Shown: in pieces, positions 1 through 9,734 of the stretch
Numbering within the stretch: position 1 is the first letter of the stretch
Layout of the letters: every line of letters begins with the position of its first letter
NCBI GenBank assembly: GCA_014529385.2
Contig: CM043969.1
Coordinates: forward strand, 67,534,176-67,598,175
Reading direction: 5' to 3'
DNA from: Adiantum capillus-veneris
Taxonomy: Eukaryota; Streptophyta; Polypodiopsida; Polypodiales; Pteridaceae
Length of the DNA stretch: 64,000 bases
Made by a program: the position numbers and the translations under genes
Notes under the pieces: generated by a model
Told to the model about the DNA's origin: nothing
The model's database searches: none
What the model saw: only the letters and a program-made list of their open reading frames with translations

Positions 1-42
1 AGCATCTGCCACCACATTCTTCTGTCCCTGCACATGGACAAT

Positions 43-583
43 CTAGAAGTGAAACTGTGACAAGATGTTAGCCCACCGCATCTGCTTTTCCGAAAGCTGC
101 TTCTGTGACAAGAAGTAGCGCAAACTCTGATGGTCTGTAAAGACACTAAAATCCGCTCCGAGTAGGTAATGCCGCCACTGAGTAAGAGCATGGATAACCG
201 CCAAAAGCTCTTTCTCATAAATCTGTGTTGTCATCTCTGGCCCTGAGAACAATCGACTCTCGTAAGCAATGACATGGCCTTCTTGCATTAAGACCACACC
301 CAGACTACGACCACAAGCATCACAATATACTTCAAATGACTTCTGCAAGTCCGGCAAAGTCAAAACTGGTCCTGTAGTCAATTTCTCTTTCAATGTCTGA
401 AAGGCAGTCACCTCTGTGGGCGCCCACGAGAATCGGAAATCTGTTCTTGATGGTGATTTTGTTTAGAGCTGTATAATCGATGCACATTCTCCAAGATCCG
501 TCTTTCTTCAAAACCAACAACATTGGAGAGTAAAACGGTGAAGTACTAGGCTGGACAAGACCCTTTTCCAAGAGGTCTTTCAC
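43..583 (-). pseudogene. Ty3/Gypsy reverse transcriptase-RNase H remnant
   Basis: Two pieces of a Ty3/Gypsy pol protein lie here. Bases 440-583 encode the start of the reverse transcriptase fingers, recognisable by KDLLEKGLVQPSTSPF and KKDGSWRMCIDYTALNK. Bases 43-411 encode RNase H, with YCDACGRSLGVVLMQEG, ESRLFSGPE and FTDHQSLRYFL. The palm region that carries the catalytic YxDD, roughly 130 residues in intact relatives, is missing between them, so the enzyme cannot be functional. The order RT then RNase H on the minus strand matches the protease and gag remains at higher coordinates. These are parts of one decayed element that continues off the left edge. The family assignment is firm; the exact deletion ends are approximate. 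Confidence 0.9.
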
Positions 584-960
584 TTGGGTTCATAATCTCA
601 TCATTCTGTGCTCGGCTCACACGATAAGGTGGTCAGTTCGGTGGTGTGCTTCCAGGTATCAGATCAATGATATGATCTTCACGCCCTCTAAAAAGCAATT
701 GGCATGAGTGTGGAGAAAAATCTTGGCGTTCTTTTGTTCAGGTCAAAACATATTCGACCTTTATCCATCGTTCAGTTCTCTCCCAAAAGAATGAGTAAAG
801 AAACTCAAGTTCATCAAGTCTGAGCTCCTCATTTGTCAAAGTCGCTTTCTCGGCCCGATAGTCAACCATGGCGTAGTTCTTGTGGTACCAAGGGATTCCG
901 AGTAGAACATCACTCGCATGCCCTGAACACCCCTGTCATTGCAAACGAAGTTTGCCAATG
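584..960 (-). pseudogene. Gypsy aspartic protease tail and linker remnant
   Basis: On the minus strand, about 790-925 translates to a stretch containing DVLLGIPWYHKNYAMVDY. This matches the C-terminal flank of the plant retropepsin (DVLLGMPWxxKxxxxVDY), and the same motif recurs in the plus-strand chromovirus at 45.4 kb. The catalytic DSG part is not seen intact. The piece sits between gag (higher coordinates) and RT (lower), as expected for gag-pro-pol order. Frameshifts and stops break the reading frame. Confidence 0.7.
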
Positions 961-1146
961 CTCGGTGTAATGGCAACATCCTGTACGGATGTCAGTTGAA
1001 CTACCTCCGCTTGTGGCCTCAGCCTGTCAGACGTAATTCCAAATGGAGCCGCCAATTCCAAGTGAAAAGAAGTTGGCCTTGGCTCCTTCAAAAGAGCTTC
1101 CTGATCCTTCACTTTGCCCTAAAAGCGGCAAAGTTTGTACTTTCAT

Positions 1147-2743
1147 TCATTTGATTCGGTTCAGGTCCCACGCAATGTGGTACCAGTTCTGCTTTTTTGT
1201 TTTTGCCTTTTCTGCCACGTCTCTCAGCTGCTTTAGAACTTTTTGGCCTTTCTTCATCTTGTTCATTCGGTGCCTTGTTAGGGCACTTTGCGGAGATATG
1301 TCCATGTTCCCCGCATCCAAAACACTTCCCCTCCCTGATGAAGCAAGCTCTCTCCTCAAGATTAAGCTTGGGTCGTACATCCTTCTTTTCTGGGTTGCTC
1401 TTTCTCTTTCGACTTTCATTTGCTGACGTCTATTCGGCTCGTTGTGTCATGGCCTCATCAGTGGGGTAGGTCAGACTGCCAGAGTGAATGGCAAAACCCC
1501 GCTCTCATCAACTCTTGAATAGAAGCTGACTTCTGTTCCAAGCAATGATCGCGGATCTCTGTAGGTAGACCCAAGGTAAACCGCTCAATTTGTTCTCTGA
1601 ACGAGATCTTCTTGAATGAAGAGGCGGGTAGAAAAAGAGCTCCAGAATCTCTCGCAATAAGCATCCACTGTATCTCGCTTGGTCATCCGAAGATGGTTCC
1701 AAGCAGCTCGTATATCTCGTTCATACTCTTGCGTCAGCCAAGAGGAAATAAAAAGCTTCTTAAATTTCAACTATTTAACTGGCCAGTCTTGTTTAACACA
1801 AGCGTGGTCCACCAAGTTCTCTGAAAATAAGAGGCAGCTCTCCGAATCTTGGAGTGCTCTGAGTAGCGTCCTCCCGCGAAAGCGATGTCAAACTGCTATA
1901 TAAAAGACAAAGCCTTCGAAGCATCTTTGTATCCTGAAAAAGTGTCAAATTTGATCGACTGTCCACCTTCCTTAAACTCTTGGACTTTCTTGCTTTTATC
2001 TTCCAAAAGGTCATACTGGTTGGCTTTATAAAAATTCTTCTTGTTCACATAAAAATTTCCGTCATTAGAGTCTGAACTATCCGTAGACGAGTCCTCTGTA
2101 GAACTATCACTCACTGGGTGAGATTTAGACTTCTTTGCCTTTTTCTTGCCCTTTCCCAAGCGTTGTTTCTTGCTTCGGTTTTACATTTTCTGTCTTCTTC
2201 GCTCGAAACTGAAGAGCTAGAAGAACTGTCAGAAGAAGAAGAAGAAGAAGAAGAACTAGGTACTTCTTCAAATTGAACACGCTTCTTATGTTTCTTTGCT
2301 TTATCAAATGTCGACTGACGACCCAAATACCTCAGGAAGTCGGTGCCTTTCTTTTGCTTTTTGCCGTGCTTTTTGGCTTTCTTTTGTCCATCAAAAAGCT
2401 GAGCAATCCGTGCATCAACCACCTCTTCTAGTTCCTTCTCTGAATATTGTTTGTGATCAGAAGGTTTCTTGAGAGCGGGTTTCGGGGGTGGTGTTGTGGT
2501 TTTCTGCCACTGCGCATGCACTTCCTGAAAAGAATTCTCGCTCATATATTTTGCCAATTTCAGATCCTTCGCAAAACTGAGCATCATCTTTGTTGCATCG
2601 CTGATCAATTGACGATGCTTCATCTCTCGTTGCTCCGCCCGAGTAGGCCAAGGCGGGCCATACTCTCGACCCGAATCTTCGTTGTGATCCCTGCCCGCAT
2701 CTCCGAATGCAGAGGGAATCGACTGATCCTTGCGTGAAGCCAT
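1147..2743 (-). pseudogene. Gypsy gag remnant with CCHC zinc knuckle
   Basis: Gag probably started at the ATG at 2743 (MASRKDQSIPSAFG), about 60 bases past the primer-binding site. In order come a charged N-terminal part with a Lys-rich stretch and a long Ser/acidic run (about 2110-2300), a second Lys/Ser-rich block (about 2060-2159), a capsid-like core with KFDTFSGYKDASKALSF (about 1900-1960) and FTLGLPTEIRDHCLEQ (about 1530-1580), and a CCHC knuckle CFGCGEHGHISAKC at 1283-1324. Several frameshifts split these parts. The function in an intact element would be particle assembly and RNA packaging. The Ser/Lys-rich N-terminus is longer than in a typical gypsy Gag. Confidence 0.82.
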
Positions 2744-2800
2744 AGGTGCCGCGGAAAAAAAATTGGGGATCGGATTTCCCATAGAAGAGAAATCGGGCGT

Positions 2801-2812
2801 GCTCTGATACCA
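2801..2812 (-). other. Primer-binding site, initiator Met tRNA type
   Basis: The minus strand reads TGGTATCAGAGC, the standard plant LTR-retrotransposon site complementary to the 3' end of initiator methionine tRNA. It lies one base from the end of the LTR at 2814 and about 60 bases before the gag start, so it fixes the orientation of the 1-2.8 kb element. Confidence 0.9.
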
Positions 2813-2813
2813 A

Positions 2814-3311
2814 TGTAACAGACTTGGACACTCCAAGTCAAGAATCAGATCAAAGTACAAGAGAGCGGTTAGGGTTTCACTCTTAGACTCTGCGTCCAGA
2901 TGCTCTGTAGAGTGAGCCCAAAACCACTTATTTAAAGTTTTACAAGGGATGCCAAAAGCAGAGCCCCAAAAGCTTCAGATCCAGAAGCAAAATTCTCTCT
3001 CTCTCTCACACACAAGAGAGTTTTAGTAAAATAAAGCAATGGCATCTTCTCTTTCTCTCTCCTTGTATCTGCGCAGAGATAAAGCTGACGCCCAAAAGCT
3101 GAAAATCAGCGTCGTAAATCCCACTGCAGATCCCGGAATGTCCATACTACTACCACGTGGCATTTCTGCCGGCCAAAATTAGGGTTTCAGCCACAGTTAG
3201 GGTTTCAGCAGCAGTTAGGGTTAGGGTTTTCAGAATTAGGGTTTCTGGCAGATATTAGGGTTTGCAGGTTTTAGGGTTTCTGCTGAGTAGCTACGTCATC
3301 ACTTTGTGACA
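2814..3311 (-). mobile_element. 5' LTR (LTR-a) of the left Gypsy element
   Basis: The segment starts on the minus strand with TGTCACAAAGTGATGACG at 3311 and ends ...TCTGTTACA at 2814, next to the primer-binding site. The same start recurs in the other LTRs of this region (4420, 5199, 7445, 40495) and, inverted, at 14674. It contains the phrase acaagggatgccaaaagc shared by the family and a cluster of TTAGGG motifs. The length of about 500 bases is normal for plant gypsy LTRs. Confidence 0.75.
3179..3280 (+). repeat. Cluster of seven TTAGGG(TTT) motifs
   Basis: Seven TTAGGG hexamers, most followed by TTT, occur in about 100 bases with irregular 10-20 base spacing. Read on the minus strand they are AAACCCTAA telo-box-like elements in the upstream (U3) part of the LTR. 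They are not a head-to-tail telomere tract. Confidence 0.8.
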
Positions 3312-3832
3312 TAAACTTACAAGGGATGCCCAAGAGCATACCCCAAAAGCATCACTTCTAAAAGCACTTAAGTCCAAAAGCATTTGCTCCTCACAGCTAG
3401 TGCCAAAAGCTGTTGAAATCTGCCCGCACAAAACGCGAAAATCCGTACAACAGTGCCACACGTGTGAACCTGCAGTTAACGCTTGTACGTCGCTCTGGCA
3501 AACTTCTACGTCGAAAATTTGCCCAGATCTTCATTCTTTTCTTTAGTTCCCGCGTCGGATTTCAACTTTTCTTTGCCTTCCGTTGAGAGGTGTTATCTTG
3601 TCAGATTCTCCACGAGAACCCGTGTGTAATCTGGGATTCTTTTTGGCTTATGCCTTGTAAGACAGAGCGATGAAAACGAGAGCACGCTCAATGCGCAATG
3701 AAGTAAGGGTGGGAGTGGCTAATAAGTCAAGGGTCGGGAGACGAAGATTCTTCAATAACAATACAAAGTGCCCAAGTGCCCTGTTTGCTCTTTGATAGGA
3801 CCGGTATGTTTTGAGAAAAGCACACGCCTGAT
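3312..3832 (-). mobile_element. Partial LTR and non-coding interior of the same family
   Basis: Bases 3312-3600 repeat the LTR wording (acaagggatgcccaagagc, many caaaagca units, then gtacaacagtgccac) found in LTR-a and LTR-b, so this is a second, truncated LTR. Bases 3600-3832 lie between it and the next primer-binding site and hold no convincing coding sequence. Confidence 0.55.
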
Positions 3833-3844
3833 GCTTTGATACCA
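3833..3844 (-). other. Primer-binding site variant
   Basis: The minus strand reads TGGTATCAAAGC, one base different from the initiator Met tRNA site. It lies directly next to the end of LTR-b at 3846. Confidence 0.75.
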
Positions 3845-3845
3845 C

Positions 3846-4420
3846 TGTCACAAGCTTCGGCACACCAAGCCACGAATCGGACATGACACACGAGAGAATC
3901 ACATAAAATACTTCAAAACTTAAAATCACAATTCAATTTTTGGTCGACACGGCCCGACATAGTTTCGTGCCCAAAGAGATTGGCCCCAAAGACTGGCGTC
4001 CTTTTCGGTGTTTCTTCTATATTAATCTTTGAGCAAAGTACCAACTCTCGCGGGCCCTCTGCTCTCAGACTCTGCGTCCAGATGCCCTGGAGAGTGAGGC
4101 CCCTTGGGTCCTTTTTATTCTTACAAGGGATGCCAAAAGCAAAGCCCCGAAAGCAGTTAAGCTCAAAAGCAATTTGGTTCCTAAAGCAATGATCCCAAAA
4201 GCAGCTTGTTCCAAAAGTAATTAGCTCCAAAAATTGCAAGAAAAAGCATCAGCACAAAAAGCGGAATTCCGTACAGTTCTGCCACGTCAACATGTTAATG
4301 CAAATTCCGGATTCTGCCGTACAGCATGCTATCAGCGCTTTTCACGGGTGCAATCTGCCACGTCACCATCTGTGTGTCCTCTGCTCTCGGGTGGTCATGC
4401 CACATCATCAGTTTGTGACA
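3846..4420 (-). mobile_element. LTR-b, same LTR family
   Basis: Bounded on the minus strand by TGTCACAAACTGATGATG at 4420 and ...AGCTTGTGACA at 3846. It carries the family block ttggccccaaagactggcg and acaagggatgccaaaagc. Immediately upstream on the minus strand is a purine run (GGAAAGGAGA, 4421-4430) that looks like a polypurine tract, while a primer-binding site flanks its other end. It therefore has the neighbours of both a 3' and a 5' LTR. Confidence 0.72.
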
Positions 4421-4665
4421 TCTCCTTTCCCTAGTAAAGAAGACCACTGCAAGCTGTGGATCCTTGATTAAAGTTTGTTTGAGTGGATCATCCAACTCTT
4501 TAGTTGATCTATTGTTATTCGAATCTCCATTGCCATTAGATACTTCTTCGTACGAAACTGTAGGCAGGACAACTTTTCATTCTTGATCAGATTCTTGTGT
4601 CAGATTCCATGGCGTGCTGCAAAAAGTCGGCTCGGGCCTTCTATAGAAGAGGAATCGATTGAAGA
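4421..4665 (-). other. Short non-coding interior between two LTRs
   Basis: Only about 245 bases separate the polypurine-like tract of LTR-b from the primer-binding site of LTR-c. I see no ORF. The phrase near 4625-4665 resembles the leader before gag in the 2.7-2.8 kb element, so this is a strongly deleted interior. Confidence 0.55.
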
Positions 4666-5199
4666 TCTGATACCACTGAACCAGCTTGGCACTGACAAGG
4701 CGGTAATCTCACAACAACACACAAACATAACTGAATTCTTTAACACTTGAACTTGAAAAACACAAAATAGTCCCAACACAAAGTAGTGGAGTTCCCTTCC
4801 CCGATGCATTGGACCCAAAGTTCGGCGCACCTTTCGTGCACTTTCTTTTATATTGATCATTCACACAGTACAACTATCAAGGAGTCACTCTGCGTCTGCT
4901 TCCAAGCTGATCTGCAGGGAGTGACCCCCTAGACATTCTTCTGAAGGTTTAGGTTTGAAAAGCAATAAACACAAAATGCTAGTGTTGGGCCAACAGCAAT
5001 TGCTATCAAGTACTAGCGCCCAATAGCTTTTCACACGCGTAAAACTGCCACGTCCCTAGTTGTACAGCCACCGAGATTTCTCGTCGTGACTTACGGGTGG
5101 CACGATAGCAAGCCGTACAGGTTGTGCCACGTCATCACTTGCGATCTTGGCTTTGTGTTTTTTTGCTACCGACAGGTTGCCACGTCATCACTTGTGACA
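4666..5199 (-). mobile_element. LTR-c with adjoining primer-binding site
   Basis: The primer site TGGTATCAGA lies at 4666-4675 on the minus strand, and the LTR runs from 4677 to 5199, where it starts TGTCACAAGTGATGACGTGG. It contains the family block ttggacccaaagttcggcg. It is clearly diverged from LTR-b, so the two are not the recent pair of one insertion. Confidence 0.7.
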
Positions 5200-5519
5200 T
5201 GAAAACAACTTTAAAATCATAGTGAATTTTGGTTTTCTAAAACAATCCTTGGTGAAGAAGAGAGTTAGGCATACATTTGATGTAAAGTATTCAATGATTG
5301 AAATTTCCTTTGTTAATTTAGCTTGTAAAAGGATCCTTTCATTTAAGAGCCTCATATGGGTCCATTTCATTAAATTGTTTTATTATTTGCTATGCTCATT
5401 AGACCTACATAGTTTTAGTTGTCAATTTTTCCCTTCCTTTAACACCCTTACATGACTTTACTTTCTTGTTATTTTATTGTTTTAGAATGCCAATGTGAGC
5501 CTTTCACCTTGTTTACAAG
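5200..5519. other. AT-rich interior with no gene seen
   Basis: AT-rich sequence between LTR-c and a truncated LTR fragment. No convincing ORF, RNA gene or repeat is seen. Confidence 0.5.
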
Positions 5520-5735
5520 AGTTAAAGCACGAAAGTCAATTGTTTTTCCATAAAGTTGACGTCCCAAAAGCCCTGAAAAGTTAGCGATTTCCATAATCAG
5601 CACCCCAACTGCCAAGTTAGCAACCCTACAGCTTGAGTTTGCATTTTGTGTTGGGATACTGGCTCCTCCGGTCGGCAGCCTCTGTTGGATCCAGTTCGGC
5701 TTTTACTCTCCTCTTTCGGTCACGTCGGTAGATTT
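5520..5735 (-). mobile_element. Truncated LTR fragment related to LTR-d
   Basis: The words tcaattgtttttccata, ggctcctccggtc and gttcggcttttactctcctc match LTR-d at 7210-7400 in the same order and orientation. This is probably the remnant 3' LTR of the non-autonomous element whose gag-like ORF is at 6431-6727. Confidence 0.6.
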
Positions 5736-5857
5736 ACCCCCCAAATCGCCCTTGATAAGCATGCACTCACATATATCCTAATCCACACCGGATTTTGGAC
5801 AACAATCTACATCCACATAGCTCACCCTCAACATTCATATGCAAATAGTCCATCAAG

Positions 5858-5982
5858 TCATCTCATCCAACTAGAACTCTTGATGCGCTACAAATACCAT
5901 CTAGCTATCTCATCCAGACACAAGTCTTGGTGCACTACGATCACCATCTAGCCATCCCAGAAAGAACTCTTGATGCACTAGC
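5858..5982. repeat. Three-unit minisatellite, about 46 bases per unit
   Basis: Three imperfect units begin with catctcatcc-like words, contain aactcttgatgc or aagtcttggtgc, and end in atcaccatctag or a similar word. The array lies in the 3' part of the element interior, on the upstream side of the truncated LTR. A similar spaced motif (atccagatcggaactcttga) occurs near 40680 beside another LTR of the family. Confidence 0.65.
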
Positions 5983-6430
5983 TTCTCTAGAGACAGAATG
6001 CTGCAGTCATTCCTAGTCGACAAAATGCTCCGTCGAGTCCACTTCGGCTCTTGCTTTCCTCTTCCGAGTTTGGGAGTGGAGTTGCTCCCTTTCTGCAGCA
6101 TGCATTGCACCAAACTCAATGATTGAATACCTGTCAAGCTCTACACAGAGACACTCTTCACATCTACACATTTCAAGACAAGATCTTTTCCATCTGCGAC
6201 AATCTGCCAAGTCATCCCTCTCCAATTCAAACTTTTCACGAACTCCATAACTCCTCTCAATAGAAGTCCAAAAGATCCCTCTCAGTTTGTCTCAAACTCA
6301 AGTATCATCTTTCTCTGGCACGTGTTGCTCACATAAATACATGTTCTGTACTCAATTCTGATATGTGCCTTTTTGAAAACTTTTCTACTTATACCAACCG
6401 AGAAGTTTCAATCGTTTCCATATCTGTGAA

Positions 6431-6727
6431 TTAAATAAAAAAGAAGTTTACCATGAGATTTTGGCTATCCCTTAAACCATATCTTCTAAGATACCAAATC
6501 TGCTCGTGTCTTGGCTTTCTTTTTCTATCTTCTATTGCTTTGTCTTCCCCCTTAGTAAGACACTTGTAGAAACCACAAAACATATCGGCCACTACTTTTC
6601 TGTCTTGCATTGACTCTCGAAGTAGACGTTGCTGAGTCTCGAACCACGCTCCCCCAGCGTCCTCTTCCATTCCTCTAACTTCTGCAACTTCCTCAAAGTC
6701 ATCTATTGCCACAATCTCTTTGTCCAC
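6431..6727 (-). pseudogene. Gag-like ORF of a non-autonomous LTR element
   Basis: A 98-residue minus-strand ORF lies just downstream of the primer site at 6839-6850. It has an acidic start (DFEEVAEVRGMEEDAG) and a charged block with KCLTKGEDKAIEDRKRKPRHE followed by DSQNLMV. The same pattern (SKGEDKKIMIEKQRKTRHE, then KQNLLV) is found in the plus-strand ORF at 15618-16304, next to an LTR of the same family in opposite orientation. Conservation of this block in two separate copies suggests a real element-encoded protein. I do not recognise the family. No reverse transcriptase or integrase accompanies it, so the element would depend on another for movement. Position after the primer site favours a Gag-like role, which is an inference. 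Confidence 0.55.
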
Positions 6728-6838
6728 ATACTGATAATCCTCTTTCTCTTCTCTCTTCTTGAAGATGAGATGTTGCTACTTCCACAATCGATTGCTGTAG
6801 TTTTGGACCAAATTGTTCTGAGAGGAACAATCACCTGA

Positions 6839-7445
6839 GCTTTGATACCACTGTAACCGGCAAGTCACTTGACAAGGTGGTAGAACGACTGCACTCAACC
6901 AAAACAACAAACTTGAACTTGAAAGAGAGAATCTGGTAGATAACAGACATAAAGTGGTGGAGTTCCGCTCCTAGAAGCATTGGCCCCTCAACTGGGCGCC
7001 CCTTGCAGTTTTTCTTTATTCCATAGACCGAACTCAAAGTTTAGAATCATTGAAAACCACGCTCTCCCTCTGAGTCATCCACGACGTCACAGTCTTGGTC
7101 CATGCTCTAATAGCACCGCTGACCTCTCTTTTATAGGCATGGATCCAAAGCACTCGAAAGTGACTTAAAAAATTATAGTTATTTTTAACAAGTGCTAAAG
7201 CACCAAATTCAATTGCTTTTCCATAACAATGACACCTCAAAAGCCTTGAAAAGCAAGTGCCCTGGATGTGGATATGCATGGTCTGGCACATCGGTATCCA
7301 TATGGCCCTCATTTTCTGCCGCCAAAAATGTTGCATTTTGCACTAGCTATTGGCTCCTCCGGTCAAGGGCTTTGCCATGTCCCGTTCGGCTCTTGCTCTC
7401 TTCTTCTGGTCAAGTCAAGTCATGCTATGTCATCACTTTGTGACA
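6839..7445 (-). mobile_element. LTR-d with primer-binding site
   Basis: The primer site TGGTATCAAAGC is at 6839-6850 on the minus strand, and the LTR runs 6852-7445, starting TGTCACAAAGTGATGACATA and ending ...GGTTACA. It carries the block ttggcccctcaactgggcgcc. It acts as the 5' LTR of the gag-like element at 5.5-6.8 kb. Confidence 0.75.
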
Positions 7446-7520
7446 ATGAAACCATTTATACGTTGTCACAAAACAACACTAGATTGATATGTCCACGAGC
7501 AATCATGGGAACTTTTTTTG

Positions 7521-7640
7521 GCACACATCAACACTCGATTGATGTGTCAAATGAACTAATTCACCTTTCACAAGCCATCACTTGATTGATGTGTCAAATG
7601 AACTAACTCACCTATCACAAACCATCACTTGATTGATGTG
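7521..7640. repeat. Tandem repeat of about 46 bases, 2.6 units
   Basis: The unit contains cacttgattgatgtgtcaaa, then tgaactaa, then tcacctttcacaa. Each unit also holds a short inverted repeat, CACATCAA facing TTGATGTG, visible in the first unit at about 7527-7550. It lies between LTR-d and the LTR-e remnant. Confidence 0.75.
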
Positions 7641-8041
7641 TTGGACTTTTGTTCTTTGTCTTGTGTTGAGTCTGTTGCGAGTATCTACCACTGGCCCTTC
7701 CCATATTTCTTTATTATTGCTCTTCATCACCATCACAGTTCCGAGGAGAGCAACTCGCCAAGATTCAAAGAGAAAAATAACCCCCCCGTAAGCCATTCTT
7801 TTATAGGCACTTGGCCTGCTTTTACAGTTTTAAAAGCCCAAAACTTTCAAAAGTGATGCCAAAAAGCTATGTGCCCATATGCCACGTCACCAGCCTCAGG
7901 GAAAATACCACCACAAATCACAACACAATTTCTAGGAGGTTGTGGCCAGATTTTGGTCCTCGTCTCCGGTGTCAGCTCAGGTCTCCTCCTCCTCCTCCCT
8001 TCCGGTCTGATGCTAGTATGCCACATCACCAGGTTGTGACA
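7641..8041 (-). mobile_element. LTR-e remnant, same family
   Basis: The right end gccacatcaccaggttgtgaca at 8020-8041 is the family's LTR start read in reverse. The words ccaaaacttt and ccacgtcaccag are also shared with LTR-d. No primer site is found at the left, so the copy is truncated. Confidence 0.55.
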
Positions 8042-8425
8042 AATAGCGCTAGGGGCACCTACTTTAGGGGCCAACGCATCTCAAGAAGGAACTACCCCTC
8101 TCTTCTCTCTTGGAGGTGTTGTCCATACTTAAATGTTTAAAGTCCAAAGTTTGTCTTAAAAATCTTCAGTACGCCGCTTGTTTCACTATGACCTGCATGG
8201 CCCAAGTTGAAGGCCAAGAATAGGAATCACAAGAACAATGTCATGCTTGAAACTTGAGCTAGAAAGCGTTGTTTGAATCATAAGGGCAGAGCTCATTCTC
8301 ACTATAAAACTAAAAGGGGAATCAATTCTCGGTGCATTTGCTTCTGCACTTCTCAAAATAACAAAAATAGACCTTTCTACTCGATTTGTGTACAAGGGAG
8401 GGACTAATCTGAGATTACCTCTAAT
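8042..8425. other. No gene seen
   Basis: Mixed sequence between the LTR-e remnant and a DUF4283-like fragment. I find no motif, repeat or coding stretch worth naming. Confidence 0.4.
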
Positions 8426-8941
8426 TTGTCCAAACAGGAGGAAGAAAGGATAAATTTGTTGAAGTCTAACTTTGATTGTTTCTCCAAGAGTTTACCGCGA
8501 GAACTTTGGGTACTCCCCCCCCCCCCCCCCCCAAATTGCGCAGCTCCCCTCTCCCCTTCCACCCCGCCTAGCGCAGCTCCCCCCTTGCGCCCCAGTCCGC
8601 GCCCAACCTGCACCTCTGCCCCCTTATCTGACACCGTGGAGCCGACCCTTCAATTTGCTCTTTTGCTAGAAGAGAGAGCAAGCTTGATGGCCAAGGTGGA
8701 ACCGCTTCAAGCCACCTCGGTCATTTGCAAGATTATTCGCACGAGGGACAATAGAGGCGAGGTTCGGGACCTGATACATGCCCGACTCCTCACCGAAGTG
8801 GGCAAGATCATCAATGTGCAGATTCTCGGGAGAGGCTACTACCAAATAGAGTTCGAGTCTCTAGAGATGGCAGCCAAAGTGCTCTTGAAGAGCCCGCTAG
8901 GCATTCGGGCGGCTCGAGCTTACTTCAATTTCCTTTTGTAA
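8426..8941 (+). pseudogene. DUF4283-like fragment (retroelement ORF1 type)
   Basis: This is a 171-residue ORF. Its first 75 residues are distorted by an 18-base C homopolymer (8515-8532) and Pro-rich low complexity. The C-terminal 75 residues (VICKIIRTRDNRGEVRDL, ILGRGYYQIEFESLE, KVLLKSPLGIRAAR) follow the pattern of the plant DUF4283 domain, an RNA-binding module found in the ORF1 of many plant L1-like LINEs. A related but longer minus-strand piece with a zinc knuckle lies at 26.9-27.4 kb. No EN or RT follows, and the reading frame stops 70 bases before unrelated sequence. I read it as a retroelement fragment rather than a host gene; the domain call is moderate. Confidence 0.5.
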
Positions 8942-9345
8942 AAACAAGATAGCTAGAACAATGCACCTTAGTAAGATCACCGATGAGTAGTCACAGGTTA
9001 TGGTGGACCCACACAGTGGGTTAGAACATAGATAGTACACACTCCCACCTCGATAACCTAAAAGGGCGCCTGTGACTCGTAACTCGTGCATATCGGGATC
9101 ATACTTGCACATAGAAAGGGTTGATGCCTTGGAGTGTGGGCTAGATCCGCCAGAAAAGACAATTACAATCAATAAGATGGCATGATCATGAAGATTGCTC
9201 ATTATACATATGTGGGCTGAATGCATTGAATGCTTTTATCTCCTTATAGAAGTGTTAAATCCATGATTTGAAGCAAAAACCGTATTGTACTCGGAAAGAG
9301 CTTTCATTTGATACCCATATTGACGTATGTTTTTAGCAATTCCAC
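8942..9345. other. No gene seen
   Basis: Non-coding sequence between the DUF4283 fragment and a promoter-like segment. Nothing recognisable on either strand. Confidence 0.4.
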
Positions 9346-9349
9346 GATG

Positions 9350-9402
9350 GAAGCTTCTAGAAGATTCTAGGAGGTTCTAGAAGGGAGATTCTAGAAGGTT
9401 CC
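9350..9402 (+). promoter_or_regulatory. Heat-shock element cluster
   Basis: Bases 9350-9367 read GAAgcTTCtaGAAgaTTC, a perfect four-unit heat-shock element (alternating GAA and TTC at 5-base pitch). It is followed by TTCtaGAA at 9376-9383 and TTCtaGAAggTTC ending near 9401. This is the binding pattern of HSF trimers. A TATA box follows about 170 bases downstream. Confidence 0.75.
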
Positions 9403-9572
9403 AAAAGGAGGACAAGTGGCGGGACACTTGTCACAAACCTTCCACAAGATCAGACACTTGTCAAAAAGCACGAGTGTGTGGACACTTGCCACACCAACTT
9501 TCTCTCTTACCAAACACTTCACTTGTCATAATCCTCTTCAACTTTTTCCTTTTCTTCTTAAGGCAACTTCCC

Positions 9573-9580
9573 TATAAATA
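9573..9580 (+). promoter_or_regulatory. TATA box, plus strand
   Basis: TATAAATA in the context cccTATAAATAAAGcc, with a pyrimidine-rich leader (ctgtctcatttcaccatc) 20-40 bases downstream as expected for a start site. Together with the upstream heat-shock elements it forms a promoter pointing into the LINE fragment at 9.73 kb. It may be a remnant LTR, although I found no LTR ends. Confidence 0.65.
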
Positions 9581-9734
9581 AAGCCTTTTTCTGTCTCATT
9601 TCACCATCTCCTAGTTGTCGATTGCTGAATTTTCCTCTACCATCAGCCCAAGAAGCCCCCTTCACTACCATCCCCATCTCTCTCTCTGTCTACTATTCCC
9701 TCATCCTCAAGAAGCCATCTCTCTCTAGGCCTGT

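Noticed and set aside
3179-3280. Interstitial telomere tract
   Set aside because: The TTAGGG words are irregularly spaced and not in tandem. They belong to the LTR.
8472-8669. Pro-rich frame over the C homopolymer
   Set aside because: An artefact of the C run and C-rich sequence in an alternative frame of the DUF4283-like ORF.
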